This document shows positions 34,733-45,968 of a DNA stretch of 64,000 bases, in pieces (the first letter of the stretch is position 1; each line of letters starts with the position of its first letter). This stretch comes from Trichodelitschia bisporula. Lineage: Eukaryota; Ascomycota; Dothideomycetes; Phaeotrichales; Phaeotrichaceae. The notes beneath the pieces are model-generated. The model made no database searches. It saw only the letters and a program-made list of their open reading frames with translations, and was not told the origin of the DNA. The position numbers and the translations under genes are program-made. The stretch spans positions 561,420-625,419 of the forward strand of contig ML996690.1 of assembly GCA_010356995.1 (NCBI GenBank), read 5' to 3'.

Positions 34733-35238
34733 ATGCGCTTCGCCGTAATATTTGGATATCTCGCCGCCGTTTTGGCCGCCCCCGTGGCTGATCCCGCGCC
34801 CGCTGCGCAAACTTTGGGTGTAACCCTCAGGTACGTTCAGAAAGCACAACCAGACAACTTTAACCCTGCGCAGTAGCCCTTTTGGTAGCTTCCACGCTGG
34901 TAGTGATGGTATCGCTCTCATCCCTCCAGTACCAGCACAACCGAACTCCGGCTGTATGTATGGTCGTAGTCCATTGAAGTTACCCGAGACTAAAGGCTAC
35001 AGGGGGGGCACCGCCGCCACCGCAACCGAGCTCTCCGGGTCTTTGGGATGCCATTACCAACCCCTTTGGTACCTTTCTTGGTTCCATCACTCCCAAACCT
35101 GCGCCCCAGCCGTACAATAACCAACCGTACAACCAGCCTAACAACCCACCATGGAACCAGCCAAACAGTCAACCTTGGAACCAAGGATACTCGCCTAGCT
35201 CCGTAGTTACCATTTACGTCACCCCAACTCCTTGGTAG
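34733..35238 (+). CDS. small secreted Pro/Asn/Gln/Trp-rich protein
   Basis: Three short exons (34733-34830, 34874-34953, 35003-35238; introns of 43 and 49 bp) join into 137 codons without a stop. The start MRFAVIFGYLAAVLAAPVAD is a signal peptide with an Ala-x-Ala cleavage site. The mature part contains TLSSPFGSFHAGSDGIALIP, a proline run, then a repeat-like tract with PYNQP, PPWNQP and QPWNQ units (about one every 8-10 residues), ending VVTIYVTPTPW. No cysteines are seen in the mature chain. No family is recognised; such proteins are often wall-associated or lineage-specific. The exon structure is inferred from splice signals and frame alone. Confidence 0.75.
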
Positions 35239-35877
35239 ATGGCGGCGGTGATTCTGCTTGCTGGACTCGGCCGGTAGTAAAGAGGGGGACGCCTTGTTGA
35301 CCCTTGCTCAACGGTGCCTTGCCGTGGGAGTTGGATGGCAGAATCACCTGCCCAGCTTGTACATACGGTCTCAGGAATTTCTTTGGATGAATGTGTTGTC
35401 TTTGCCGTGGCCTTTTGATCGAACGAATTTGATGCTCATTACTTTGGTTTCCGGCAAGCGGGTTATCAATCATATGGCAGCTGTTGATGGATGAGCATAT
35501 TTGGTGTTACCCTGTCATACCTTCACTAAGGGATGTGCCCATGATACCAGCGGCTCCTGGATCGTAGCTTCCGCACGAAACCATGGTTCCTCCCCTGGGC
35601 CGGAACATGTATCGATACGGCCGTTCCCATCGCCGATCGGGCACTGACCCCTAGGCGGCGGCCTCCCCTCTCATTCATCCAATCGTACCCAGTGGAAAAT
35701 GCGTACGTAGACTTGCCGAGGTGTTCTTAAACCCGAGCATCCTGTAGCGCCTTGTGACATATCCAAGGCCATACTGGCAAGTCCATCCATCATACACGGG
35801 GGTGACCGACGCAGTGAATCACACGCTAACCCCACGGGGCGATAAGGAAGGTACTGTAAGGCCAATTCTACGGTCGT
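35239..35877. other. intergenic between convergent genes, nothing recognised
   Basis: About 640 bp separate the secreted-protein stop from the stop of the minus-strand acyl-CoA synthetase. No coding or RNA signal was seen. Confidence 0.5.
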
Positions 35878-37862
35878 CTACTCTAATCCAAAAACTGCCT
35901 TCACCAACTGCTTCTTGTTGACTGCAACGATAGTGAGCACTTAGAATACAGATCCTAAAAAAGGGGCGTCAGACTCACTTTTCCCCATGGCATTTCGCGG
36001 TATGCTCTCGACAACCTTCATCTCCTGCGGGATCTTGTAGTTTGCTAGCCTCTCCTTCAGCGCCCGCCGCAAGTCCATAGCGCCCCATGCCTTTCCACCG
36101 CGTCCGCCCGTTGCCCCCTTCTCCGAGAGGACAACCACAGCTGCGACTTTCTGACCCCATTGCTCGGATGGCAGACCGACGACCGCGCACTCGACTACCT
36201 CAGGCCTATCACCGATTAGCGTGAGGAAATAACACTCGGGATTAAAACGCACAGCGACAGCATCTCGCGCTCAACCTCCAACGCGCTAACCTTCTCTCCA
36301 CCCGTCTTGATAATATCCGCGCTCTTACGCCCCTGGATGAAAAACATCGGCCCCCTAGCCCACTCCTGTCCACTCTTCCCCGCACCCTCCACGACCCTAC
36401 GGACCGCAACATCGCCCGTCTTAAACCAGCGCCCGTGGCCATCTTCATCCTCCGTGAACTCCTTAGCCGTAGCCTCGGGATTCTGCCAGTACTCCTTGAA
36501 AATAGTCGGGCCGCGCAGCTGGATCTCACCAAGCCGCTCCTTGCCGTTCTTGTCCAGCTCCTCGCCGGGCGCTATCACGGCTCCGGTTTCGGTGTCCACG
36601 AGCCGCGCTTCTACGCTCGGTAACGGCCAGCCTACGCTGCCGTCGACGCGGTCGGCGAAGTCCAGTCCGCAGCTGAGGGCCATGCCTACCTCGGTCATGC
36701 CGTAGCGCTCTAGCAGGACGTTGCCGCCGGTGAGCTTGGTCCAGGCTTCCTTGGTGGGGGTGGGGAGGGCCGCGGAGCCGGAGATGTTGAGGCGGAGGTT
36801 GGAGGGTGAGGTTGCTATTCTGGTGGCTTCGAAGAGGTCGGTGGAAAGAGTGGGGTGGGACTGAAGTAGCCGGTTGTATATGGTGGGGACGACGGTGAAG
36901 AAGGTGATTTTCTCGAATTTGTCGGCCGTGTCCTTTAGGAAAGGGGCGCCGAGGCGTTCCCATACAGCCTGAGCGTTGAAGGGGAACAGAAACTCGATGG
37001 TGGAGCCGGCGAATAATGGGGTTAGTAGAGCGTTAACCGTACCGTGGATATGGTGCAGCGGTAACACATGCAGCAGCCGGTCGTCGGGAGAGTATTCCCA
37101 GGCTTTAAGCAGTGACTGGGATTGAGCAATTAGGACCGAAAGCGGGAGGACAACACCTTTCTGAGGACGGTTAGCAAGGCCCTTCAACGATTGACACTCG
37201 TACCGGCCGGTTGGTCGTCCCTGATGTGTAGAGCATCATGCCGCCGCTCGTTGAAGATGTATCCTCTAGGGTTATACGCTCCGAGCTCTTCTTGCCCTCT
37301 GCGATCTTTCGAAGTCCGACAAGCGGCTTGTTCTCCAAACCCTCCTTGACAACCTCATCTGCCTTCTCCCTAAACTTCTCAGACGACAGCAGCATCCGCG
37401 CTCTACTCTGCTCAATGATGTAGCGTAACTCATCGTTCGGAAAGGTAGTACATAGAGGGACGGCAATCGCTTGGCTCGCAAATATAGAGAGTAGGGTTAC
37501 TAGGACAGATAAGTCGTGAGGCAATGAGGGGAGCCAGGCTGCGCACCCACGTAATCGTATCCATTCTCCACCAAAAAGCTGATGCGTTCTCCTTCCAAAC
37601 TGCTGCCATTGGCCTTGCTTTTGAAGTCCTCGGTGGCATCGGCAACATCATGAACCAATTCGCCATAGGTGAAGCTCCGTCCAGAAGGGTAGTGTACCAC
37701 AGCTGTGCTGTTGGGGTTGTGGCTCGTGATAGCCTCGAAGATGGGGAGGCGCGGAAGAGTTGAAGCCATGCGGGCGGAATAAGGCACTCTGTAAGCAAGT
37801 CGCGAGAACGTCGGACGAGAAGCTCTCGCTCTAAGCAGACTGGCGATGCCGGGGGGCCGCAT
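35878..37862 (-). CDS. mitochondrial acyl-CoA synthetase, ACSF3/malonyl-CoA synthetase-like
   Basis: Five exons (37862-37547, 37499-37204, 37160-36253, 36205-35979, 35921-35878; introns of 43-57 bp) give 596 residues. The ANL-superfamily motifs are all present: LYTSGTTNRPKGVV (P-loop, split by an intron), LPLHHIHGTVNALL, ERYGMTEVGMAL, RWFKTGDVA, GRKSADIIKTGGEKVSALEV, and the C-terminal lysine region IPRNAMGKINKKQLVK. The first 31 residues (MRPPGIASLLRARASRPTFS...) are Arg-rich and acid-free, a strong mitochondrial presequence; a second Met at 37769 could give a form without it. Human ACSF3 makes malonyl-CoA inside mitochondria for the organelle's fatty acid synthesis. That substrate is inferred from overall resemblance; other short acids remain possible. 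Confidence 0.85.
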
Positions 37863-38183
37863 ATTGGCCGACCGACCGAGGATGCGAGCTCGGGACGGCG
37901 ATTTCAAGGCAGCGCGGGGTATTGAGGGGCCGGTAATATGCGATCGCTGCGCATCGGAAATGCGCAAGTCCTGTCTATGATGCTGACGTCGTGCACAATG
38001 TGCCGTCGCGGGGTTCTTATGTCCAAACGTCACGAATTGCCGGGTCAAACCGAGCGGCGACCGCAGGTTTGCGAGTTGTGACGACGCCGACTTTTGGCCG
38101 AAGCTTCGTCGGCCCGCAAGGATGCGCGCCGTCTGCAGCATCTGAGGTCATCACGCCGCCCACATTTCTCCCGCATCGCGCAC
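37863..38183. promoter_or_regulatory. shared divergent promoter region (acyl-CoA synthetase / BolA)
   Basis: Only 321 bp separate the two start codons, so both promoters must lie here. No TATA box is evident. No specific factor site was identified with confidence. Confidence 0.55.
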
Positions 38184-38758
38184 ATGTTCTCCGCTCTTCG
38201 CAGATTCAACCTGCCTGTACGGCATCTGTCTACTATGGCGCAGTCGGCTACGCCCGTCGAGGACGTCGTTCACTCCAAGGTACGTCCATCACTCGACTTC
38301 AAGCGTCAATGGCTAACGCAGTGCTTCGAAAGCTCACCGAGGCGCTCAAGCCGACCTCCCTCGAGATTTTTAACGACTCCCACCTTCACTCTCATCACAA
38401 GGCCATGCAAGGGAGCGTTTCTAAAGAGGTACCCGCACACGACATGCTTATTTCGGGCTGACTGACCGCCGGCAGACACATTTCCGGTGCTTACAATCCT
38501 CGCTATGTCGGACTTGAGCTCACGATAGCCAGCGTATACATCACATCGTCCGCCTTCCAATCAAAGATGCAACCGGCACGTCATAGGATGGTACTAGTTC
38601 TGCGTTCTGTGCGATTCTCGGCTCATACTGCTCAGGTCTACGCTCTGCTGAAGGATGAGCTGGCACAAGCTGGCGGTATTCACGCCCTGCAACTTCAAAC
38701 CCGGACGCCGGAGGAAGAGGAGAGGATAAAGGCACAAGAAGCGTCAGGGACAAACTGA
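38184..38758 (+). CDS. mitochondrial BolA-family protein (BolA1/Bol1-like)
   Basis: Five exons (38184-38279, 38333-38428, 38476-38486, 38533-38590, 38636-38758) join to 127 codons. The BolA fold is clear: KLTEALKPTSLEIFNDSHLH, then ETHFRVYITSSAF, MQPARHRMVYALLKDEL and GIHALQLQTRTPEEEE. The His of RHRM is the conserved BolA residue that binds Fe-S together with monothiol glutaredoxin. The N-terminus MFSALRRFNLPVRHLSTM is a mitochondrial presequence. BolA1-type proteins help deliver 4Fe-4S clusters, notably to lipoyl synthase. Exon 3 is only 11 bases long. The intron 1 acceptor is placed at GAAAG (38331-38332) because the nearer CGCAG at 38317-38321 would break the frame. Confidence 0.9.
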
Positions 38759-39115
38759 GACAGTCAGTATTGCTAGGAACCTACGATATCCGCACTCCGA
38801 TCCGCATGTCATCATCCTGTAAGGAACACCTCCGTATCCAGCGGTTCAGTGCGCCTTTGAAATCTCACTCTTCGAGGCGAAATTGGAGACTGGGCGATAG
38901 CTTCCGCAAGTCTATCTCTTCTGGCTCTGATCCTACACCGACCATGCCGCAGCAGACACTTACGGGACTGTTCCTCGCCTCGTCGGAAAGAAAAGAGAAT
39001 TAAGGAGCTTGCTGAACAATGGTCTTGTCATGTCACTCGCTTTGACCTTTGAGCGATCAAATTCACTAGTTTTCAGCAGATTTGCGATCATTGCTTTCCG
39101 TCTGTACTAGTGGAG

Positions 39116-40521
39116 CTATGGACAGGGGCTTTGCTCCGTCGTTGGCAAAGCATCAAAGTTCTCCTGAAGCCAGAGCGCAGTCTGTGCCAGTCCATCTCGG
39201 AGAACCTGTGTCTCACACACGTACCCAATCCGCACATATCCCTTGAACTCCTTTCCAAAGGAATAGTCGCCAGGTGCCCAACAAACACCAGCCTCTTGCA
39301 CCAGCCGCCGACATAACACCTGAGCGTCAATCGGCTTGCCACCTTTATGGAAACGCACGAAAGCAGTTGTGCCAGCCACTGGCTTTACCCAGTCGCAGAC
39401 ATCACTGTGATTGATGACAAATTGATCCAGAATCTTCAGGTTGTCTCTGGCGAGGTTCATATTGCGCGATAGGAGTCCATCATGGACGTCGTCCGAGAGC
39501 GCATATGCTGCCACGGCAGAGTCCAGTTGGCTGACGGAGATGATGGTGTAATGCCGCGCTCCGGCAACCTTCTCGATGATGTCAGAGTTGCGGCTGGCGA
39601 TCCAACCAAGACGGATGCCGGCAAGGGAATATGCCTTTGACATAGATCCCGTGACAATTGTGTGTTTGGAGCCCAGTGACACAAGACTTGGTGGAAACTC
39701 GGGCGACTGTGGGTCGACTGAATGGTACAGTGGGCGATATACCTCGTCCGAGAGAACAATGATATCCTTCTCTTCAGCTATTTTCACAACCCCCTCCAGG
39801 AGTGATCTAGGAAGGACGGATCCTGTCGGGTTGTTTGGGTTACAGTGCAAAGTCAGTAAGTGCCATCATCTCCATATTCCAACAACTTACTTCACGATGA
39901 TCATCTTTGTGTTTGGCTTTAACAGTCGCTTCAACTCTTCGATGTCCAGGGACCAGTTCTTGTCAGGGTTGGCCTTCCAGAGATCCACCTCCGCCCCAAG
40001 AGCAGTCGGTTCGGCATACAACTGCTGATACGTCGGGTAATGGCAGATGACATGATCTCCTGGGCCGACGAGAGCATACATAAGTAGGTGGTTCGCAGCA
40101 ATGGCTCCGGAAGTGATCAGGATGTTTTCTTCGGGAAGTGGCGAGGCTGAAAACGTTAATACGGGCGGACAAGGATACTGCTAAGCCAGCTGATTAGAGG
40201 ATTCCTTACGAGCTTGCCGAGAGTACAAGCGAGCGAGGTTGGCGATGAGCTCCTTTGAGCCGCGGATATCGCCGTATCCCAACTTCTTGGACGACGATAT
40301 GATACTTTTCTTCTCGCCAACGGAGAGGCTCTGGAGGTCATCCAGAGATATTGAAGCGCAGCAGGTCTCAGCTAGGTCATACTTGGCTCCAGGCTGATAA
40401 TCATCCATCCACTTCCTCAAGGTTAGATAGGCATGGTCAAGCTGAGGTCACGAGGAATTCGTTCAACATGGGCGGAGGTCGTACCCACCTTCTCGATACC
40501 GAATGTCTCAATTTGAACCAT
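39116..40521 (-). CDS. PLP-dependent class I/II aminotransferase, one splice acceptor damaged
   Basis: Four exons (40521-40489, 40411-40210, 40146-39891, 39845-39116) join to 406 codons. The Fold-I aminotransferase motifs are ITSGAIAANHLLMYALVGPG, NCNPNNPTG (substrate/PLP Asn), DEVYRPLY and SMSKAYSLAGIRLGW, whose Lys is the PLP-binding residue, followed by the C-terminal GYVRIGYV. The start MVQIETFGIEKWMDDYQ fits a group of fungal aminotransferases of undefined substrate. The third intron (39890-39846) has a good donor GTAAGT and a CTGAC branch site but ends in CA, not AG; joining there still restores NCNPNNPTG exactly. The preferred amino acid cannot be told from sequence. Confidence 0.82.
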
Positions 40522-41363
40522 CTTGAAGACGCAGTAAGAGGCAGAATCGTATTGTTGAAAGGTACCGAGCTAAACTTGCGAGAATATGTGATTTTATATG
40601 AGGGGGAACGAGAGCTATGACATGTGTCGTCTGTAGGGCGTACTTCAATGCTGCGAGGAGAGCACTAGGATCAGTTCAAGCGCAGGGTACAGGCAATGCT
40701 ACCATTACTACTACAGTACATTCATATGCCATTCTTGGCGGCGAAAATGCCTAAAGATAGCGGTTTGGGCAACTATAAGCTTACGGTAAAGAGATCCACG
40801 ATCCACGATCCTCGCATAGCTCACCCTGCCGGGAAAGAAGGCAGCCTTCGATGTATCCGTACTGATCAGTAGCACAGTAACTGGAGAATACTCCGCATCT
40901 TGCACATGACAAAGGGCAAGCTGGCCAAAGAGCGGAGAGAAAGCCCCATGCATGTGAGATGGGAAAAGCGGGATCGGAATGGCAACCCCACCATCGTCCC
41001 CAGCGGGGAGTGCACCCTTGCAACCGCGGCCAGAAAGCTCCAACCAACCAAACCTGCTCGGGGCCCTCTGACCACTGGTGCCACTCCAGCCTCCCGCTCA
41101 TCGCCGCCGCTGCCCAGGCCACCACGCATTCACCTGCAACCCATCGTCCGCATCTGTCAACCTACCTCGTACCACCATTCCCATTGATTTCGCGATAAGC
41201 TCCATTGCGATATCGTGTCTACGGGAGCAGGCTTCCCTTCATACCCTCCCGAATCCGCCCTCCCCCGTCTCTTCCCCTCCAACTGTCGATGTTGCGGTGA
41301 TCAACACACGCCACTGAACGAGCGTACCTGCCTGCTGCGCGACTGCTTCGGACGAGCTTCGAA
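40522..41363. other. intergenic between divergent genes, nothing recognised
   Basis: This 840-bp stretch should contain promoters for the aminotransferase and the ABC transporter. A CT-rich tract precedes 41364. No other feature was seen. Confidence 0.5.
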
Positions 41364-44300
41364 ATGCGGCAAACAACACTTTTATTCTCTGCTGTCGCGG
41401 TCCTGGCATCGTCGTGGACCGTCGGAGCTTACAAAGGAGGACGTAACTACACAACTCCCAATATGCAGTCTACGCCCTTCAGCATCTACGGCGACCGTCC
41501 GGACGGCTGCCCTCCATGCTTCAACTGCAACCTAGAGGCTTTCCAGTGCCGGCAGTTCGCCGATTGTAGCCCCGCAACTGGCCGCTGTATCTGCCCGGAA
41601 GGATGGGGTGGTGAGGACTGCACTGAACCTCTCTGTGGATCACTTCCTGGAGGCAGAGACCGGGTACCGCGAAACGGCCCCGAGTGCGAGTGCGAAGATG
41701 GGTGGGGTGGGATCAACTGCAACGTCTGCCGGACAGACACAGCCTGCAATGCCATGACAGCGAGCGGAGAAGGTGGCGTTTGCTACAAGGACGGTCTGGT
41801 CGTCCGGAAGAACTTCCAGCAGTGTGACATCACGAACAAGAAGATCTTGGAAACACTTAAGAAGCAGAAGCCGCAGGCCACATTTGCTTGCGATGCGGAA
41901 ACGGAAGAATGCAATTTCCAATGTTTGTCGCTCCATACCCGACCTTACCGCACAGTTTGCTAACACCCTTCAGTCTGGGTTGACCAACGGGAATCCTTTT
42001 ATTGCGCCCTAGATCACTGCGGCTTCAAATTCACGACGGAATCCGATCGTAATATCACCGAGTACAACTGCCAGAACATCAAGTGCGCCTGCATTCCTGA
42101 TCGGATGCTCTGTGGCGAGTCCGGGTCCGTTGATATCGGCGAATTTCTCCAGGAGTCGATCAAAGGCCCTGCATCTTTCAGGACAACATCCACGGATGGA
42201 GGCAGTGCGAGCGATGGCAGTGTGTTCTCGGAGCCGGCGATGAACCAGCTGATCTCGGACGTTTTTGGCGATGAGACCATTACTCTCTCATGCGATGCGG
42301 GCGAATGTCTCCACGAAACTGAAGTCCCCGGATACGAGCGGCCAGTCAAGAGGATCAATACTCCGCTGATAGCGGGTGTCATTGCTGGCTGTGCACTTTT
42401 CGTCGTTGCTGTTATCCTGGGTGTCTGGTATCTGTCAAGATCTTCTGGAAGATGGGGACCGATCCATCTGTCCGACGATGAAGATGACGAGCAAGGCAAG
42501 CTCATGGCGGACCACAAGCCGGCAGCGTTGTTCTTTCAGAACGTGTCCTACCGGCTGAAGGGAAAGCAGATTCTCGCCGATATTCAGGGAGCTGTCCGTC
42601 CCGGCGAGCTCATGGCGATCATGGGAGCTTCGGGAGCAGGCAAAACTACCTTCCTCGACATACTCGCGCGGAAGAACAAGCGCGGCGAAGTCATGGGCGA
42701 TTTCTTCATCAACGGCGAAAAGGTGCTGGACGACGAGTTCCGGAGCGTCATTGGGTTCGTCGACCAGGAGGATACCCTTCTGCCGACTTTGACGGTGCAT
42801 GAGACCATCATGGACAGCGCTATGCTTAGGCTGCCGAAGGACATGAGTTTGTCGGCAAAGACTCAACGCGTGGAGGATGTTGAGAAGCAACTCGGCATCT
42901 ACCACATCCGGCACCAGATCATCGGATCCGAAGAAGGCAACGGGCGCGGCATCTCTGGTGGAGAGAAGCGCCGGGTGGGTATTGCTTGCGAACTGGTTAC
43001 AAGCCCAAGCATCCTGTTCCTGGACGAACCCACAAGCGGTCTAGATGCCTTCAATGCCTTCAACGTTGTCGAATGCCTCGTCAATCTGGTCAAGAACTAC
43101 AATCGGACGGTCATTTTTACCATTCATCAGCCGAGATCGAACATCGTCGCCCTCTTCGATCAACTCATTCTGCTTGCCAGAGGCCGCACGGTCTACTCTG
43201 GCCCTTTCAACCAGTGTCAGGCATACTTCGACCAGATTGGCTTCGCCTGCCCCCCGGGGTTCAACATTGCTGATTATCTCGTGGATTTGACAATGCATGC
43301 TGGAACATCTCACATGCCAATCGACGAGAGCAGCTCGTTGTTCGACAGACGCGCAGCTCCACCAACTCGGGCAAGCAGCACTATTGCCATCAAATCCGTC
43401 CCAAGCATCGCCGGCTCGAGCATGAACACTCGAGATGTCGCAGGAAGCCCTAGCGAGTCGCTTTTGAGGCCTCAGTCCAAGCGTAGAACTTCCATCAAGC
43501 AACAGCAAGATCGTCAACTTTTCACCAGAAAGAAAAGCGCCGACCCATCAACCGTAGCCGCCTCCAAGACGGATGACGAAGCTTTGATTCCGGAGTCCAG
43601 TATCGACAGCACCCAGCAGTGGCTCCGGCTGTCCAGGCAGCACGGTGCACCGCCGCCTCAGATTCTCGACGACCTCGATGAGCTCCCCCCTCCTGCCAAC
43701 GGCGCGACGGGCACGGATCTCGATATGCTAGTTGCACACTATGCATCATCCGATGTTGCGACCACGATCCGTGAGGAGACCCAGAGTTCCATTCAGTCTG
43801 CAAATACAGCAAACGGCCGTGCGGATGATGCGCATTCCGTCTCCGCTGGCAGAGTCAAGGGCTACGACAAGGTTGGCTTCTTTGGGCAGTTCGTCATCCT
43901 GTCGACGCGGACCTGGCGCAATATCTACCGCAACCCGGTACTTATGCTCACCCACTATGTCATTGCCATTGTCCTGGCAGCGTTCCTCGGCTTCCTCTTC
44001 TACGGCCTCACAGATGACATCGCCGGCTTCCAGAATCGTCTTGGCTTATTCTTCTTCCTGTTGGCTCTCTTTGGATTCAGCACCTTGACGACATTGTACG
44101 TCTTCAGCTCCGAGCGGCTCCTGTTTGTTCGTGAGCGGGCCAAGGGGTACTATTCGCCGCTATCCTACTTCACCGCCAAAGTCATTTTCGACATTGTGCC
44201 CCTCCGTCTAATTCCTCCCCTCATCATGGGCACTATTGTCTATCCGATGACCGGCTTGCTCCCGCAGTGGCCAGAGTTCTTCAAGTTCATCATGTTCCTG

Positions 44301-44758
44301 GTTCTTTTCAACTTGGCCGCTGCCGCCATATGCCTCTTTATTGGCATCATTTTCAAGAACGGCGGTGTGGCCAACCTTATTGGAAGTCTTGTAATGCTCT
44401 TCTCGCTCCTCTTCTCCGGCTTCCTGCTCAACCACAACACCATTCCGCCGATTGTGACCTGGATGCAGAATGTAAGTGCCGACGATTCAAGCTGGCTATG
44501 ACCACGCTAATTCGATGACAGCTTTCGATCTTCCATTATGGATTTGAAGGTCTCATCGTTAACGAGGTGCGGACGCTGAGTCTGGTGGATAAGAAGTACG
44601 GGCTTGACATCGAGGTCCCTGGCGCCGCGATCCTCAGTTCGTTCGGCTTCAACGTATTGGCATTGAAGATGGACGCGCTGGGTCTGGCTGTCTTCGCCGC
44701 CTCGTTTGTGGTGCTCTCTTATGGCGCCATGCACTTCTTGTTGGTCGAGCAGAGGTAA
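41364..44758 (+). CDS. ADP1: ABCG half-transporter with extracellular EGF-like N-terminus (ADP1-like)
   Basis: Three exons (41364-41922, 41974-44471, 44522-44758) encode 1097 residues. A signal peptide ([20 protein letters not shown]) leads into a Cys-rich region with two EGF-like units ([12 protein letters not shown] and [12 protein letters not shown]). A membrane helix follows near residues 325-347 ([20 protein letters not shown]). The ABC domain has Walker [10 protein letters not shown], signature ISGGEKRR, Walker [15 protein letters not shown] and the switch TIHQPRSN. A long acidic/Ser-rich linker precedes the ABC2 membrane domain with about six helices and a final stretch ending in HFLLVEQR. 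This is the layout of yeast Adp1, whose substrate is unknown. ABCG half-transporters usually work as dimers. Confidence 0.93.
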
Positions 44759-45280
44759 TAGACCTAAGGTAGAAGTGCGTGCCTTTTGGTAAGGGATGCG
44801 GGGTCCCACTGTAGTTATGCTAGAGTTTCTTGTCTCTATCTCCGGAGCTGGTCGGTAGAATTGCGCAGTCTGAGATCTTGCATATCACGGCATTAAGAGA
44901 GGGCGTAATGGGCGCTTCGTCGTACGCTTCATGTACGCTGTAGTAACAGGGTTCTGGTATTTAGTATTTAGCAATCAAGTATTCCAACTGTGACATCTGC
45001 CCCGATGCACCATGAACATGGCACACAAACCCTTGATTTGGTGTCAGTCGGCATCTTGCCGTGCTTGCCAGGCAGCCTTGAAGTGGCAACTATGATGGCA
45101 TCCTGGGCAAGATTCACACAAAGGAATTTGACAGCATGTCCCTCGGGTTTTGTCCCTCAAGCACGAAGTTCAGTAACAGGGAAGAGATCATTCTTCTCCA
45201 AAGCCCCGGACAAGCCGAAGACCATGATGAAAAAATGGGTTGTTCGCGTCAGCTCCAGATAGTGCAATAGGAGCGACACA
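44759..45280. other. intergenic, nothing recognised
   Basis: The 3' flank of the ABC transporter and the 3' flank of the U2 snRNA converge here. No coding signal was seen. Confidence 0.5.
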
Positions 45281-45427
45281 GTGCTAGTCAACATGCGCAA
45301 GCACAGAGGCTGACCAGCGGGTGGCAAAAATAAGATTAATCTTGAAGTGACTCCGTAGAGTCGTTTCAGAGATTAAACTGAAAAGAACAGATACTACACT
45401 TGATCTAAGCCAAAGGCAAAGAGAGCT
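45281..45427 (-). ncRNA. U2 spliceosomal snRNA
   Basis: The minus strand carries the almost invariant U2 5' domain: CTTTGCCTTTGGCTTAGATC followed by AAGTGTAGTATCTG, with the branch-site-recognition GTAGTA at 45392-45397, then TTCTTTTCAGTTTAATCTCTG. Stem-loop IIa sequence follows, and the Sm site ATTTTTG lies at 45325-45331. A 10-bp terminal hairpin (GCTGGTCAGC with GTTGACTAGC, two wobble pairs) ends at about 45283, matching stem-loop IV. The 5' end is placed at AGCTCTC near 45427 and may be off by a few bases. U2 pairs with the intron branch site during splicing. Confidence 0.93.
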
Positions 45428-45467
45428 AAAGAAAAGAAGAAGAGGTTTTGGAAGGGGAGAGGTCCGA

Positions 45468-45475
45468 TATTTATA
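45468..45475 (-). promoter_or_regulatory. TATA box of the U2 snRNA gene
   Basis: TATAAATA on the minus strand lies about 41-48 bases upstream of the inferred U2 5' end, a normal spacing for a Pol II snRNA promoter in fungi. Confidence 0.65.
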
Positions 45476-45968
45476 CCCTCGGGGTGCGGGGGAACAGGCC
45501 AGGGCACGGGACCGGAAAATTGATATTCCGGTAGGCTGAAGTGCAGTCTCGGCGAACCTTCCCTTTTGATCCGCACTCTCTGGAAGGCTCGACATCATGA
45601 TTGGGGAGGCACGAAAGGCTTCCCTAGTATGTGACCACGGATCCTTCCTCCAACATAGGCAGGAACAATCGCAGTGACTCCGCACCGTAGGATTTCACTC
45701 AGGAGCCCCGCCAGCCCCAGTACGGGAAGAAGAACAGGCGGAGGAGCTTTCTGGGTCGGAACAGGCATCACAGTCACATCAAACTGGTGCTCGTGCTATG
45801 TTGCCACACCGTGGAAGTCCAACGTGCCACATGTTTCCACAAAGGTGGGATCATATGAATTACGGCCTCATAGGGCGAAAGCTCCGAGACTGCTGCATCT
45901 ATCCTAAGTGGGCAAATGGGTATCTTGCGCAACCTTCCAACGCTCAAAACGCCGACCATGCCCCAAGT
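45476..45968. other. intergenic, nothing recognised
   Basis: About 490 bp upstream of U2 and downstream of the Irc21-like gene hold no coding frame with family resemblance. Confidence 0.5.
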
